A stretch of 64,000 nt of DNA from positions 27,805,345 through 27,869,344 of the forward strand of contig CM035808.1 of NCBI GenBank assembly GCA_020466095.1, written 5' to 3'. Origin of the DNA: Chlorops oryzae (lineage: Eukaryota > Arthropoda > Insecta > Diptera > Chloropidae). How positions within the stretch are numbered: position 1 is the stretch's first letter; each line of letters starts with the position of its first letter. The notes beneath the pieces are model-generated. The model was not told the DNA's origin and did not search any database. It worked only from the letters and a program-made list of their open reading frames with translations. Below, piece by piece: positions 1 to 34,876 of this stretch. A program made the position numbers and the translations under genes.

Positions 1-510
1 GTTTGTCAATACGAGCCCGTCTTTATGCAATTGGCCGATGAGAATAAGACTATCAATTGCTTTGAATTGCATGAACTTCTGGAAGCATGTCTTCCCAATG
101 ATTATATCAAAGGGTGTGCTAGCATCGATATATGTCGACAAGTGATCGCTCTGCAGGATAAAACCGGCGGAGGAAGAATCAACTTTTTGCAATTCAAAAC
201 ATTCATGGTCAATCTTAAATCATGGCAAGGCGTTTTCAAAATCTACACCAAAGAGAAAGCGGGAATACTGCGTGCGGAGAGACTGCGGGATGCTCTCTAC
301 GATGTTGGATTTCAATTGAGTACAGACATTATGAATTGCCTCATGCAGCGTTATATACGCAAGGATGGCACTTTACGTCTTAGTGATTTCGCTTCGGCAG
401 TTTTGCATCTAACGGCCGCTTTCGATTATTTCCAACGGAAGGATCATAATCAAGATAATGTTATTGAAATCGATATGTCCGAATGGATCAAATGTGTTCT
501 TAGGTGCTAA
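1..510 (+). CDS. Calpain, C-terminal penta-EF-hand exon (partial; CalpC-like)
   Basis: The frame is open from base 1 to the TAA at 508-510, so this is the last coding exon of a gene entering from the left; the ATG at 25 is internal. The roughly 169 residues read as the penta-EF-hand domain that ends classical calpains, calcium-dependent cytosolic cysteine proteases. Visible are a loop DKTGGGRINFLQF (about 190 bp into the exon), the stretch FMVNLKSWQGVFKIY typical of the calpain EF3-EF4 linker, and KDGTLRLSDF. The loops lack several acidic calcium ligands (G and R where D/N is usual), and the last hand is degenerate. Weak hands and the sequence style recall Drosophila CalpC, a calpain described as lacking a full catalytic site, but the protease core is outside the window and the paralogue is unproved. 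No intron interrupts the exon. Confidence 0.75.
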   Translation, partial: VCQYEPVFMQLADENKTINCFELHELLEACLPNDYIKGCASIDICRQVIALQDKTGGGRINFLQFKTFMVNLKSWQGVFKIYTKEKAGILRAERLRDALYDVGFQLSTDIMNCLMQRYIRKDGTLRLSDFASAVLHLTAAFDYFQRKDHNQDNVIEIDMSEWIKCVLRC

Positions 511-731
511 GCTAAAAATTTTTGGCGCATAAAAAGTCATGAGTGCAGCTGTAAGTTCTTACTTTGCTTCGCACTCAATCCGCTAGACTTGTAAGGTTTC
601 TAATAGGACTCTTAAAGCGTTACTCTATTTATGATTCTCCAATTGTGTATAGTTTAAAAGATACTGCGTGCAATAGATTTGCAATGCTTATAAGTAGCAT
701 GTGAACGATGTGGATTTGATATTGTTAGAAC
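511..731. other. Calpain 3' trailer
   Basis: Non-coding sequence between the calpain stop and the first transposon. No exact AATAAA is seen close to the stop. It carries the 8-bp target site (724-731) duplicated by the neighbouring element. Confidence 0.4.
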
Positions 732-1622
732 CAGACCTGTTAAATAATGATTATTTAATTAATGATTAATTAATCAGATTATTTTTTTCTTATGAGTGAA
801 ATAGTGATTATTTAATGATTATTTTTGTATGACCTATATTAATCAATGATTGCGATTACCAAATAATCATGAAATAATCATGATTATTTTAGATTAATGA
901 AAAAAATCAGAAAAAATCAAAAAATAATCAAAAAATAATCCCGATTAATTTTAGATTATTTTTGAATATTTTTGATTTTTTTTGATTATTTTTGATTTTT
1001 CCTGATTATTTTTGGTTTTTTGATTTTTTTTGATTATTTTTGATTTGTTCTGATTTTTTTATTAATTTTAATTATTTTCAATTTGTAATTGAATATAATT
1101 AAATGTAGTACAGCGAGGGGCCCATATGTCCTTGCCTATGACATCGCAATGTAAAATTCGCCTCTCGAAAGTATTGCCGGTGGTTTGACGAGGGGTGGTC
1201 CTAACCACAGGTGGCCGGTGAAATCACTTGTCCGTTGCCGGTCCCACGGACTATAGGAAAACTTTGGAAAAACGATGTTATTCAAATACAAATTGATAAT
1301 AATTAAAATTAATAAAAAAATCAGAACAAATCAAAAATAATCAAAAAAAATCAAAAAACCCAAAAATAATCAGGAAAAATCAAAAATAATCAAAAAAAAT
1401 CAAAAATAATCTAAAATTAATCGGGATTATTTTTTTGATTATTTTTTGATTTTTTCTGATTTTTTTCATTAATCTGAAATAGTCCTGATTATTTCACGAT
1501 TATTTGGTAATCGCAATCATTAATAATCAAAAATTTCAAGAAGTTAAATTAATAATGATTATGGATTAAAAAAAGAACAATAATTCATGATTATTAATCT
1601 TAATCGGGATTTAACAGGTCTG
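732..1622. mobile_element. hAT-type fold-back miniature element with GC-richer core
   Basis: The termini are CAGACCTGTTAAAT (732-745) and its exact reverse complement (1609-1622). They are flanked by a perfect 8-bp target-site duplication GTTAGAAC (724-731 and 1623-1630). An 8-bp duplication with CA-starting termini is the hAT-superfamily signature. The terminal repeats continue inward as long arms of about 350 bp made of TGATTATTTT-like units, left arm to about 1085 and right arm from about 1280, mutually inverted. The core, about 1095-1280, is not inverted and is clearly more GC-rich than its surroundings. No transposase frame exists, so the element is non-autonomous. Confidence 0.88.
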
Positions 1623-1630
1623 GTTAGAAC

Positions 1631-2564
1631 TATTCTAAATGAATATTCCCTGGGAATTTTTTTTTAACTAGAAATTTATCTACGCGAAAAATGGAAGTAT
1701 TCTAAGTGTCAATTTAAGAAAACAAGGTTATAATCTTCACAAATGCTTGCTCCCCTTATATTATTTTCCTAGTTTGCTTAGAATGGAAGAATTTTTTTTC
1801 AAATGCTCAAAGATAAATATTTGGAATCGGGCTGTATAACTTGAGTTTAGATCTGCAAATTTCTTTCGTGTCCTGACTATGCCTTTTGGCTGGTCTGCAA
1901 GTGCTATTATATTTACCAAATCAAATAATTTTGAAAAAAAAAAAAAATGTCCGGAAAAATAAGTCTTTGTGTATAAAATCGATCGTGTAAACATTTGGTT
2001 GAGAACCATTAAATCTCGAATTTAAATTATAATATAGACAGAAATATTTTTTTCCAACCTTAGTGCTTTACTTTGTTAACTCAAGTGTTCCAAATCAATT
2101 TTTAATAATCGCACATAAATAAATTTGTTTTTATTTGTAATATAAAAATTTATTATTAAAAATATTTTCCATTTAATTTTAATCGAAAAAAAAAATCATA
2201 TAGGAAATGTATTTTTTCGTTCGAAAGATGAAAATTTCAAATTTCAAAATTGTTTGTTTACTGGGTTCTAAGACCTCAGGGACTCAGGTTGTTGTGAGTA
2301 TAAATTTTAAATAAATTTTTTTCAGTTATCACATGATTAACAACCTTAAAAGAATTACAATAGCGGGATTATTCGATAAGAATTGTTCGAAAGAATTGGA
2401 ACACCATTTCGTTTGGCTTAGATTAAGAAAGATTTATTTAACACAGTTGCATACTGGTGAAGGAGCAAATAAGTTCATTTCGTGGCCTTTGCGCTAGCGA
2501 TCAATGGAGTAAAATTTAGGAAAATTGATATTTAAAAAAAAAAAATAAATAAAATTGTAGAAAA
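1631..2564. other. Intergenic/5' leader region of the prolidase gene
   Basis: AT-rich, with no supported frame. It should contain the promoter and 5' leader of the Dip-C gene. I see no clear TATA box or conserved element. Confidence 0.35.
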
Positions 2565-4052
2565 ATGGCACCTTTCCAACTGGGACCAAATACATTGTCC
2601 GTACCAATGACATTGTTTCGGGATAATCGTCATCGTGTCTGTGAATCGATTCGTTCGGTAAAAAGGCTTATTCCTAGAGCTTATATTCTGCTTCAAGGAG
2701 GCAGCACAATAAGTTTCTACGATACAGACACAAGCTACATTTTCCGGCAAGAGTCCTATTTTCAGTATATGTTCGGTGTTAAAGAGCCCGATTGTTTTGG
2801 AGTCGTTGAGGTGACAACTTGCAAGGCAACACTTTTTGTACCACGTCTTCCGCCAGACTACGCAATATGGAGCGGACCAATTTTATCATTGGAAGACTTC
2901 CAGTCCATGTACGAGGTCGATGAAGTGCTATACGTTGATCAGTTGCAGGAATTTTTCGATCACATACAACCTGATCTCATTTTGACACTTAGCGGAACGA
3001 ATAGCTATAGTGGACTCGATTCGAAGCCTGCCTACTTTCCCACAATTGAAAAGTATGTCGTCGACACAAAAATTTTGCATCCCATAATAACCGAATGTCG
3101 TGTCATCAAGTCGGCTGCAGAGATTGAAGTGCTGCGATATGTTGCAAAGGTTTCTTCAGATGCCCATGTTCGCGTTATGCAGTACATGCGACCTGGACGT
3201 AACACAGAGTACGAAGGTGAATCACTGTTTTTACATGAAATCTACACGAAGGGTGGTTGTCGCCATGCCTCGTACACTTGTATTTGCTGTAGCGGTGCTA
3301 ATGCAGCTATACTCCATTATGGTCATGCTGGGGCACCGAATGATAAGGTCGTCAAAAATGGTGATCTATGTCTTTTCGACATGGGCGGCAGCTACTGCGG
3401 CTATGCGGCTGACATAACTTGCACGTTTCCAGCAAATGGGAAATTCACGAAAGATCAAAAGTTCATTTACAATGCCGTCCTGGCTGCACAGTATGCTGTA
3501 TTGGAGCGAGTACGCGAAGGAGTATCTTGGGCCGATATGCAAGTATTGGCAAATCAAGTGCTGCTGGAGCAATTGAGAGATGGCGGTATGTTGAAGGGTA
3601 ATACTGATGAAATGTTGTCTGCAGGATTAGCTAGAATATTTCAACCACATGGTTTGGGGCATTTACTTGGATTGGATGTACATGATGTTGGCGCTTATCC
3701 ACAAGCGGATTCGAGTTTGAAAATTCCGTCGGAACCCTTTTTGAGAGCTCTTCGATTGGCACGTGTTCTAAAGGCTGGCATGTATATAACGGTTGAGCCT
3801 GGCATCTACTTTATTGATCATCTTATGGATGAAGCCATTTGCGATAAAAATTTAAGAAAGTTCATTAACATTGGAGTGTTTGAGCGCTTCAGAAATTTCG
3901 GTGGTGTGCGTATTGAAGACGATATACTAGTAACTAAAACTGGGTACGAAAATTTTACAAAAGTTCCCAGAACTGTTGATGAAATTGAGCGCGTTATGAG
4001 CTGCAATGTGAAGCCACCAGGCTCAAGTATATTTTGTTGGAGAAGATTTTAA
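2565..4052 (+). CDS. Dip-C: Xaa-Pro dipeptidase (prolidase), Dip-C type
   Basis: A 495-codon uninterrupted frame with the full length of the animal prolidase family (human PEPD is about 493 residues). It hydrolyses dipeptides with C-terminal proline or hydroxyproline in the cytosol, using two metal ions. Residues about 8-165 form the aminopeptidase-P-like N domain (FRQESYFQYMFGVKEPDCFG). Residues 185-485 form the pita-bread metallopeptidase domain. All five expected metal ligands are present: D272 and D283 (FDMG...AADIT), H366 (PHGLGHLLGLDVHD), E411 (TVEPGIYF) and E451 (GGVRIEDDIL). The start is the first ATG of the frame (context AAAAATGG), and the following GPNTLSVP matches the usual N terminus of the family. 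The ATTAAA at 4077-4082 is a candidate polyadenylation signal. The single-exon structure could be ancestral or reflect a retrocopy; the frame looks intact and functional. Confidence 0.95.
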   Translation: MAPFQLGPNTLSVPMTLFRDNRHRVCESIRSVKRLIPRAYILLQGGSTISFYDTDTSYIFRQESYFQYMFGVKEPDCFGVVEVTTCKATLFVPRLPPDYAIWSGPILSLEDFQSMYEVDEVLYVDQLQEFFDHIQPDLILTLSGTNSYSGLDSKPAYFPTIEKYVVDTKILHPIITECRVIKSAAEIEVLRYVAKVSSDAHVRVMQYMRPGRNTEYEGESLFLHEIYTKGGCRHASYTCICCSGANAAILHYGHAGAPNDKVVKNGDLCLFDMGGSYCGYAADITCTFPANGKFTKDQKFIYNAVLAAQYAVLERVREGVSWADMQVLANQVLLEQLRDGGMLKGNTDEMLSAGLARIFQPHGLGHLLGLDVHDVGAYPQADSSLKIPSEPFLRALRLARVLKAGMYITVEPGIYFIDHLMDEAICDKNLRKFINIGVFERFRNFGGVRIEDDILVTKTGYENFTKVPRTVDEIERVMSCNVKPPGSSIFCWRRF

Positions 4053-4826
4053 TGCATTACATAAAACAAAGTATAAATTAAAAATAACGAAAACGTTGCC
4101 CGAATGTACGCAACGAGAAACGTGAAATTGTGAAATGATAGCTCGTTCTGAGCAATCGGGCATCGTTTTCGTGCAACCGGTTGAGCAATATGAAAAATAA
4201 TTTTTTATTCGCAAGTAACAAAGGCAAAGGCAGAGGGAAACACAGATACCAACCATAAATCGTATTTTGCAACCAACTCTAAAGAAAAACTTAGAAATCG
4301 AAATCAGACCCATGGAGCCAAAACCTCAATTCATTAGAAAAATGCCTATTTTCATCAAATTGACGAAACTGGGACTTAAAGGCTTCCATATCAGATTGTA
4401 ATACCCACAGCCCATTATTCTCACTATGACTTAATTTGAAGCTCTCACCATTTCCCATACGCAAGTAAAGATAAACCATTATTTGTGGGCGCATGTGAAG
4501 GCATGGTGATAGGAGAAAGAAACCTTGTTTTTCGAGGAAACATCTTTTCTTGTGATTTACTAGTGTACCAAATATTTAAAAACTTTCAATGGAGAATTTC
4601 GACAGCGAGGTCAAGAAAAGGGACATCTTTTCTTATCTGACCAAGTTGAATATGTATAAAGAGAAATATATGAATAACAAAAAAAGCCTACCTTATCTCC
4701 CCCCTTGGGCTATCAGTTTCATTGATTGAAATTTATGTGTGATTATCGGCGAAAGCAAATCGAACGCCTTTACGATTGTTCGTTTTGATTTGATTTATTT
4801 GATTATTGACTATAAACTTCACTCAA
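4053..4826. other. Convergent 3' intergenic spacer
   Basis: About 770 bp between the stops of the prolidase (plus) and the helicase (minus). It holds ATTAAA at 4077-4082 for the prolidase, and on the minus strand AATAAA (plus-strand TTTATT, 4794-4799) only about 30 bp past the helicase stop. Nothing else is recognised. Confidence 0.5.
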
Positions 4827-29414
<24,588 letters not shown>

Positions 29415-30167
29415 TGTGGACTTTTAATAAATAAAATAAATCCGCTGTTATAGTGAGCACCGACATAAAGCCCCTGTTATAATTTGATAGAAGAAAGCAG
29501 ATAGCGCCAGTTTCGGTTTGTGATTTTTAGCAGCATTTCGTCAGAGAGCGTAAATGACGTAGTAACGACAGAAAAGAGAGGCGTTGTTGCTGCTTTCCAT
29601 TTTATTCAAGTACTGTTTGTGTTTTGATGCAAATATTGTCCTCATTTTTAATTTTATATAGCCGATCATTTAATCAAGGTATGTATAAATAATTTAATAA
29701 ACATTACAAATTCTCTTTTCAAAAAACAATAACCTTTTCATGCATAATTTCTCGTACAAAGTTTCACTGCTTTGAGAGTCGAAGCATTTTCCGTTCAAAG
29801 CTCATTTCGCATTAGTTTGCGTAGGCGATTGTGACTTGAAAAATTGCAAAGGAAAGCGCTGGAAATAGTGGAAAAATGTGATCGCATTGAACGCACAATA
29901 TTCGGTTGAATAACCTGAAAGAGTTCCGACCCGAAGTATTGGTATTGGAGATGCCAAAGCTGAGGCAGGAACGCTTTTCTTTTTTGGCTAGCTACTTGTT
30001 TTTGCACTTTTCTTTCGAATATTCCCGTTTTCCACTTTTTTTCGCCTGCGCGGAGATTAAACTTCAGGTTTCGGATTGCTAGGTGCACACACCACCCAAT
30101 ACGCAACGGAGCGCTCTGACTGATACGGAGTAAATATATTAAGTACATTAAGTGGCCTGTCTACATT
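29415..30167. other. Helicase 5' leader/promoter and intergenic DNA
   Basis: Upstream of the helicase ATG. No TATA box at a convincing distance, and no recognised gene. Confidence 0.4.
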
Positions 30168-30320
30168 GTGCCCTTTTACATTAGGGCAACTATTGCCGGC
30201 AATTTTTTGGTTTATGGGCGAGACGAAGCGCGGAGGGATAGTTTCCCTACATCCCCGCGCTTCGTCTCGCCTATAAACTAAAAAATTGCCGGCAATAGTT
30301 GCCTTAATGTAAAAGGGCAC
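30168..30320. mobile_element. Fold-back miniature element, copy 1
   Basis: Nearly all of its 153 bp is one inverted repeat. Arms run GTGCCCTTTTACATTA, then GCAACTATTGCCGGCAATTT, then GGCGAGACGAAGCGCGG, meeting near 30235-30245 with a loop of only a few bases. A diverged copy is at 34191-34336. Flanking ATT on both sides is a possible 3-bp duplication but is too short to be sure. Confidence 0.85.
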
Positions 30321-30604
30321 ATTCGAGCATGCTCATGCGAGCGGCTCGGCTCGATGCTATTAAGTGTACGTATAAACACGTTTTTCGTCAGTAGGTACGT
30401 ATCGGAACAACTGATTCGTCAGTTTAATTGAGTGCTGCTAGATGGTGGAAATTTTTCCACTTTTCAGGATTTTGCAAAGCGGCAGGAAATTTCAATTTTT
30501 AAAACTATATGGGTATTCACAAAGGCGGCTTAAAAATGTTGGAAAGTCGGAAAATTGGAAAAATTCGACTTCTTTAAAATTGTTTAAACTTTTTTGTATC
30601 TTGC

Positions 30605-30826
30605 CAGTGTTGCCAGGTAGCTCCCCCTAAAACTACTCCTTAACTCCCCCCAGATTCGAAATGTGCCCCCTAAAAAGTACAATATATATCATAAGCCCCT
30701 AAAATTCTCCTAGGAAAATTTGTTCCCCCTAAACATGCCCCTAAAAATTTGTTCCCCCTAAACGACCCCCTAAAACTAGGAAAAACCCCTAAATCTAGGG
30801 GGAAAACCCCTAAACTGGCAACACTG
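30605..30826. mobile_element. hAT-type miniature element filled with CCCCTAAA repeats
   Basis: Inverted ends CAGTGTTGCCAG (30605-30616; inverted 30815-30826) with a perfect 8-bp target duplication TATCTTGC (30597-30604 and 30827-30834). The 222-bp body is made of irregular CCCCCTAAA/CCCCTAAA units. Non-coding. Confidence 0.92.
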
Positions 30827-31415
30827 TATCTTGCACAACTTTTTAAGCAGTTAAAATTTTCCAATTTTCCGAATTTCCTTCCTATTATCCGACGCATTTG
30901 TGAATACCCCTTATATATAAAATTTTTTTTTGAGAACAGCTGATTAATTTCTAGCTCGCTTATAAAGTGTATTTACTTGATACAGTTTTTTATGGTCCCT
31001 ATAATTGCTTGCATTGAAAGTGTGCTGACCTAACACGAGCTTTTTCGATACGGTGTTTGTTTTCGTTTAAACAAGGTAAATGTTCCTTTAACAATAAACT
31101 GCAAGAATTTGTAAAAAAAAAACATCATTGGTTTTTGTACAATAAAACAAAACAAACTAACAGTTATTTCTGGGCCTGCGCTTACATTAAATGATTACAT
31201 TTCATTACGCCAAATCAATCACAATATATATAACAACTTTTTATATACTTTTATAATAGATGTTTTGAACTTAAAACTATTCAAATGAAAACCTTATCGA
31301 ACTATGAGAGATAAGTACCAGAGTGCGCGACCTCAAAACACATAATGTTTTTTTTTAAAAAACCGTCTTTACTGATCTATACAAATGATCTTAGTTCAAT
31401 AACGAAACATCTGGG

Positions 31416-31426
31416 TATATATAAAG
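31416..31426 (+). promoter_or_regulatory. TATA box of the SVWC gene
   Basis: TATATATAAAG about 70 bp upstream of the start ATG. Initiation would fall near 31445, leaving a leader of about 50 bases. Confidence 0.6.
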
Positions 31427-31493
31427 GTAAGAAGCTTAATCAATTTCAAATAGTGTTTTGTTTAAACTAAATCGAGGCTTGCATACATACATA

Positions 31494-31841
31494 ATGCGTC
31501 TAAATCTTGCTCTACTGTGCGTTGCAATTTCTTGCGTGGTTTGCATGCACGGCGTACTTGGTAAGTGTCTCTGAGTCTTTTTTAAAGGATTAAAATTATA
31601 TATATGTATGTATTCAGCAAATGATGACTGCTATGATGAAGGCATGGGAGTTACGATTAAACGGGGAGAAACCCTCTACAATCCTAAAGGTCATTGCATA
31701 AGAGTAAGTTGCACGGAAGATGGAAAGTATCGCCCTGAGCCTTGTGAAATGGCGATTCCGCCAAACCATAGAATCGTTCCTGGTGATATGTCTAAGAAAT
31801 GGCCAGGTTGTTGTCCTTCATATACTCGTATTACAAATTAG
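31494..31841 (+). CDS. Small secreted single-VWC-domain (Vago-like) protein
   Basis: Two exons, 31494-31560 and 31618-31841, separated by a 57-bp intron (G|GTAAGT, ATTCAG|CA), give 96 residues. Residues 1-23 are a hydrophobic signal peptide (MRLNLALLCVAISCVVCMHG), so the protein is secreted. The mature part begins about NDDCYDEGMGV and has the SVWC layout: spaced cysteines (DDC, GHC, RVSC, EPC), then a WPGCCP motif near the C terminus. SVWC proteins of arthropods are short extracellular peptides; the best known, Vago, is induced by infection and signals between cells. This protein has six cysteines in the mature region, whereas eight is usual. A role in immunity or nutrition is family knowledge, not shown here. 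It has a TATA box upstream, AATAAA at 31872-31877, and is flanked by transposons on both sides. Confidence 0.85.
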
Positions 31842-31959
31842 CTGAAGCTATATTGTATAATATTAACCTCAAATAAAAAGTCCAGCAGCTTCCATAATTT
31901 TAACAAATTATTCGAGTACTTTCAGAGGTAGAATTAATCATAACATTTTCTATAGGAAT

Positions 31960-32210
31960 ATCGAGCCATAACCGCCAAATTGACGTAAGTGACAGTTTTT
32001 CCGAAATTGACTTTTTGATGAAAATATGTTCTAATTCCTGAAACTCATCACCTAGTAAAATATTACGAAGATATGCTCAATATTAACGGAGATATTGCAC
32101 TATAAGTTTTATAATTTGTATGCCAGTCAATGCAAACAAGTTCAGAAAAAACGCTCTCCTGTAAAATTTGTTTTTTGTCACTTGCGTCAATTTGACGGTT
32201 GGGGCTCGAT
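31960..32210. mobile_element. Inverted-repeat miniature element next to the SVWC gene
   Basis: About 35-bp inverted ends, ATCGAGCC[AT/CC]AACCG followed by CAAATTGACG and AAGTGACA. The element starts about 120 bp after the SVWC stop and about 83 bp after its polyadenylation signal. No clear target duplication, so the superfamily is open. Confidence 0.7.
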
Positions 32211-32358
32211 TTCAAGGTATAAAGTAAGCCTTACGTTTTTGCTTACGCCGTATGGTAAACGTTCGGCTATAGATAAATTAAGTGAAAACGTAATTTCTGC
32301 ATTACGCGGTAATAGAAACGGGTAAAGGAGTGAATTTCGAATGACATTGCTGTGTTAG

Positions 32359-32600
32359 GTAGGTAGGTTGAAGTGGCTGCCACTTAGGCCGTTAATCGGC
32401 CCATTGTGATACCAAGGAGGTTTTCTTGTGTTTGTGTGAGTGTATGTCTTTTTTATGTAGTGTGCCCCTAACATGCGATTTTTTGAAAAACCAGTGCTAG
32501 GCTTGGAACATTACACTCCGTTTCGCCTGTGCCGGGAATCGAACCTCGGACCCTGGGATCAAGAGCATAGCACACATCCCCTACGCTATCCCAGAGCCAC
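32359..32600 (-). mobile_element. tRNA-derived SINE, copy 2 (intact)
   Basis: Flanked by a perfect 11-bp target-site duplication TGCTGTGTTAG (32348-32358 and 32601-32611). On the minus strand the head GTGGCTCTGGGATAGCG is followed by an A box TAGCGTAGGGG (32588-32578) and a B box GGTTCGATTCC (32545-32535, a perfect consensus). A body and a tail of ACCT units (ACCTACCTACCT) follow. It is therefore a polymerase III SINE derived from a tRNA, inserted by LINE machinery. Same family as 7835-8058. Confidence 0.93.
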
Positions 32601-32611
32601 TGCTGTGTTAG

Positions 32612-34190
32612 AAATAAGGCATTACGTATGGGGTGGCTCGCATGAATTTGGTGTATAAAATTTCATTTTTTTACCGCTGGGGTATGTCTGACTTCGGCCA
32701 TTTTTGTGCAACACAAGCTTTACTCTCAAATCTCCATTGAGCTCTCATGCCCACGCCGCACCGTGGGGCATTGGTGAAACAAATAGGATTTAAAAATTTT
32801 TTAATTTCAAATTTTAATAATTCACTTTTGTAAACAAATTTTTGGATATGAGGGATTCGACATTCTTTTTTTTATCCAAATTTAATTTTTTTATTTAAAA
32901 ATAACTAACGAAAGTCAAGGGAGTATTAGTCAATAAATTTCAGAACAAGAAATTCTAGTCGAAATAGAGAAAATTTGCAATGCGAATATCCAATGCTATT
33001 GCCTTTATTTTATTTTTTGTTGGAAATATAGCAATTACTCTTTCGTGTGAAAAAAACCATTAAATTTGGGGAAGAAGAATAAGTATTATAAATTGCCAGA
33101 AATTTGAGTAAAAAATATCAACTTCTCATTTTCTGTTGGAAAAAAACTTTATGTACTTTGCCATTCTTAGCCCTCTTACTATATAATATAAGAATGGAAG
33201 GTACGAGTCTCTACTTTCAATCGAAACAAAAAAATTCACCTTCTAATATCTTTTCTGTAAGTAACATCGATTTGAATTACAAAAGTCGCATCAATATTTC
33301 ATACAAATGCGCAATAAGACAAAAAATGGGGCATACTTTTGGGTCTTACGTAATTAAAACATGGAACGATTTATAAATGAAACATTATTTTTGTTTACGA
33401 ATATGTAGGCGACACGAAATTTAATGACATTTCAATGAAAACAAAACATATTTAATGTCAATATCTTTCTATGACACACTTTGACTTGGCATGCTTTACT
33501 AGTAAAGCGGAATGCATTTGTGAGATATTTTCGGTGATTTCGAAGGCTAATATCGTTCGCGGAAGGCTGTTGAGGGTATAATATTCTTTTGAGTGGAGAA
33601 AACCAATGTTTAAGCTTTTGGAAAAAATTAAAATTCTTTAATTTATGTGAAAATTCCATATAATGGTAGATGGGAAATAAAAATATGTAAAATCTGCAAC
33701 TTTTGATAGGCGTTAAACCAAAACTCGGCGTGGCAGCCGCATTATTTTTAGATTTTTTTTAAGGAGAACCCAATTAAGAATAGTCCCGAATTTCAAGTCC
33801 CTAGGTCCAAAAATAAAAATTTTGACATATGCATTCATATGGGAGGTGGGCGTGGCAATGGGCGGATTTAGATGTTTTTTTAAAAAATATCTTTATTAAG
33901 CCCACAGAAGTGTTTCTGTGGAATTTCAATGCTCTACGACTACTCCTTTTTTTCCTAAAAATATATGGAGCGGCCCCACTGTGCGCCGCTCCATGAAATT
34001 GGCGGAATGTGTGAAGTATTTCTATCTCGCTCTTATTGCTTGCCGAGTAACATTTCGGCTGAATGGCGCGAAAAGTCCATCGCAATATCTATGAGAGTGA
34101 CATATATGCTTATATATGTTTGATATATATGTTTCCACGCACGTGCGCATGGTCGCTATTAATTTATGCTGCGAGTCGCGCGATCGTAAT
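32612..34190. other. Intergenic, no gene recognised
   Basis: AT-rich. A frame of 90 codons near 33104-33376 has no recognisable domain and I do not support it. A GTGGGCGTGGCAATGGGCGG-type motif near 33845 hints at another old repeat. Confidence 0.4.
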
Positions 34191-34336
34191 GTGCCCTTTT
34201 ACATTAAGGTGTATTGCCGGCAATTATTTTGTTTATGGGTGGGATGCAGTCCGGTCGGGTAATTTTTCTACAGCCCTTCGTCTCGCCTATAAACCAAAAA
34301 ATTACCGGAAATTGTTGCCCTTATGTAAAAAGGTAC
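34191..34336. mobile_element. Fold-back miniature element, copy 2 (diverged)
   Basis: Begins GTGCCCTTTTACATTA and ends TATGTAAAAAGGTAC. Shares ATTGCCGGCAAT and CTTCGTCTCGCCTATAAAC with copy 1 (30168-30320) but its arms have diverged. It sits just outside the Helitron remnant. Confidence 0.8.
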
Positions 34337-34876
34337 TGTAATATCAATTTCATGACTTACAAAGTAAACACACACGAATGGAAACCAATGTACATCTATA
34401 TCTATATCTATACTAATATTATAAATCTGAAGAGTTTGTTTGTTTGAACGCGCTAATATCAGGAACTACTGGTTCGAATTGAAAAATTTTATTGTTGGAT
34501 GGTGCATTTATCGAGGAAGGCTTTAGGCTATATAACGTCCCCTTAAAAAGGGGGGCCGGGGGTCAAAATGGGGTTCAAAGGTTATATGAGTACTTCTATC
34601 GTATTCAAACTTCAGGAACTCAATCCTCTCTAAAATTGATTGGATGTGTATCTTATTTAATTAATTTTTTTAAATCTCCCCCTTGAGGGTGAAAAGGCGG
34701 GCTTGCGATTTTTCCCGAAATGGATTGTGTGGGCGCGTTTTTTAAAAACAAGAACTGTGAAACTAGGTATGTAGACTCATCTGATGACGCAAGGGCGCAC
34801 AAAGAATGTTTATTTTTTTTTGCAAAAATCCTCTTCCAAAGGGGGTCAAAAAGGGGTTCAAAGGTTATATGATTTT

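Noticed and set aside
2288..2326. Possible 5'-leader intron of Dip-C (GTGAGT...TTTTTTTCAG)
   Set aside because: About 40 bp is shorter than functional fly introns.
33104..33376. 90-codon frame beginning MSKKYQLLIF
   Set aside because: Low-complexity, no homologue recognised, no neighbouring exons.
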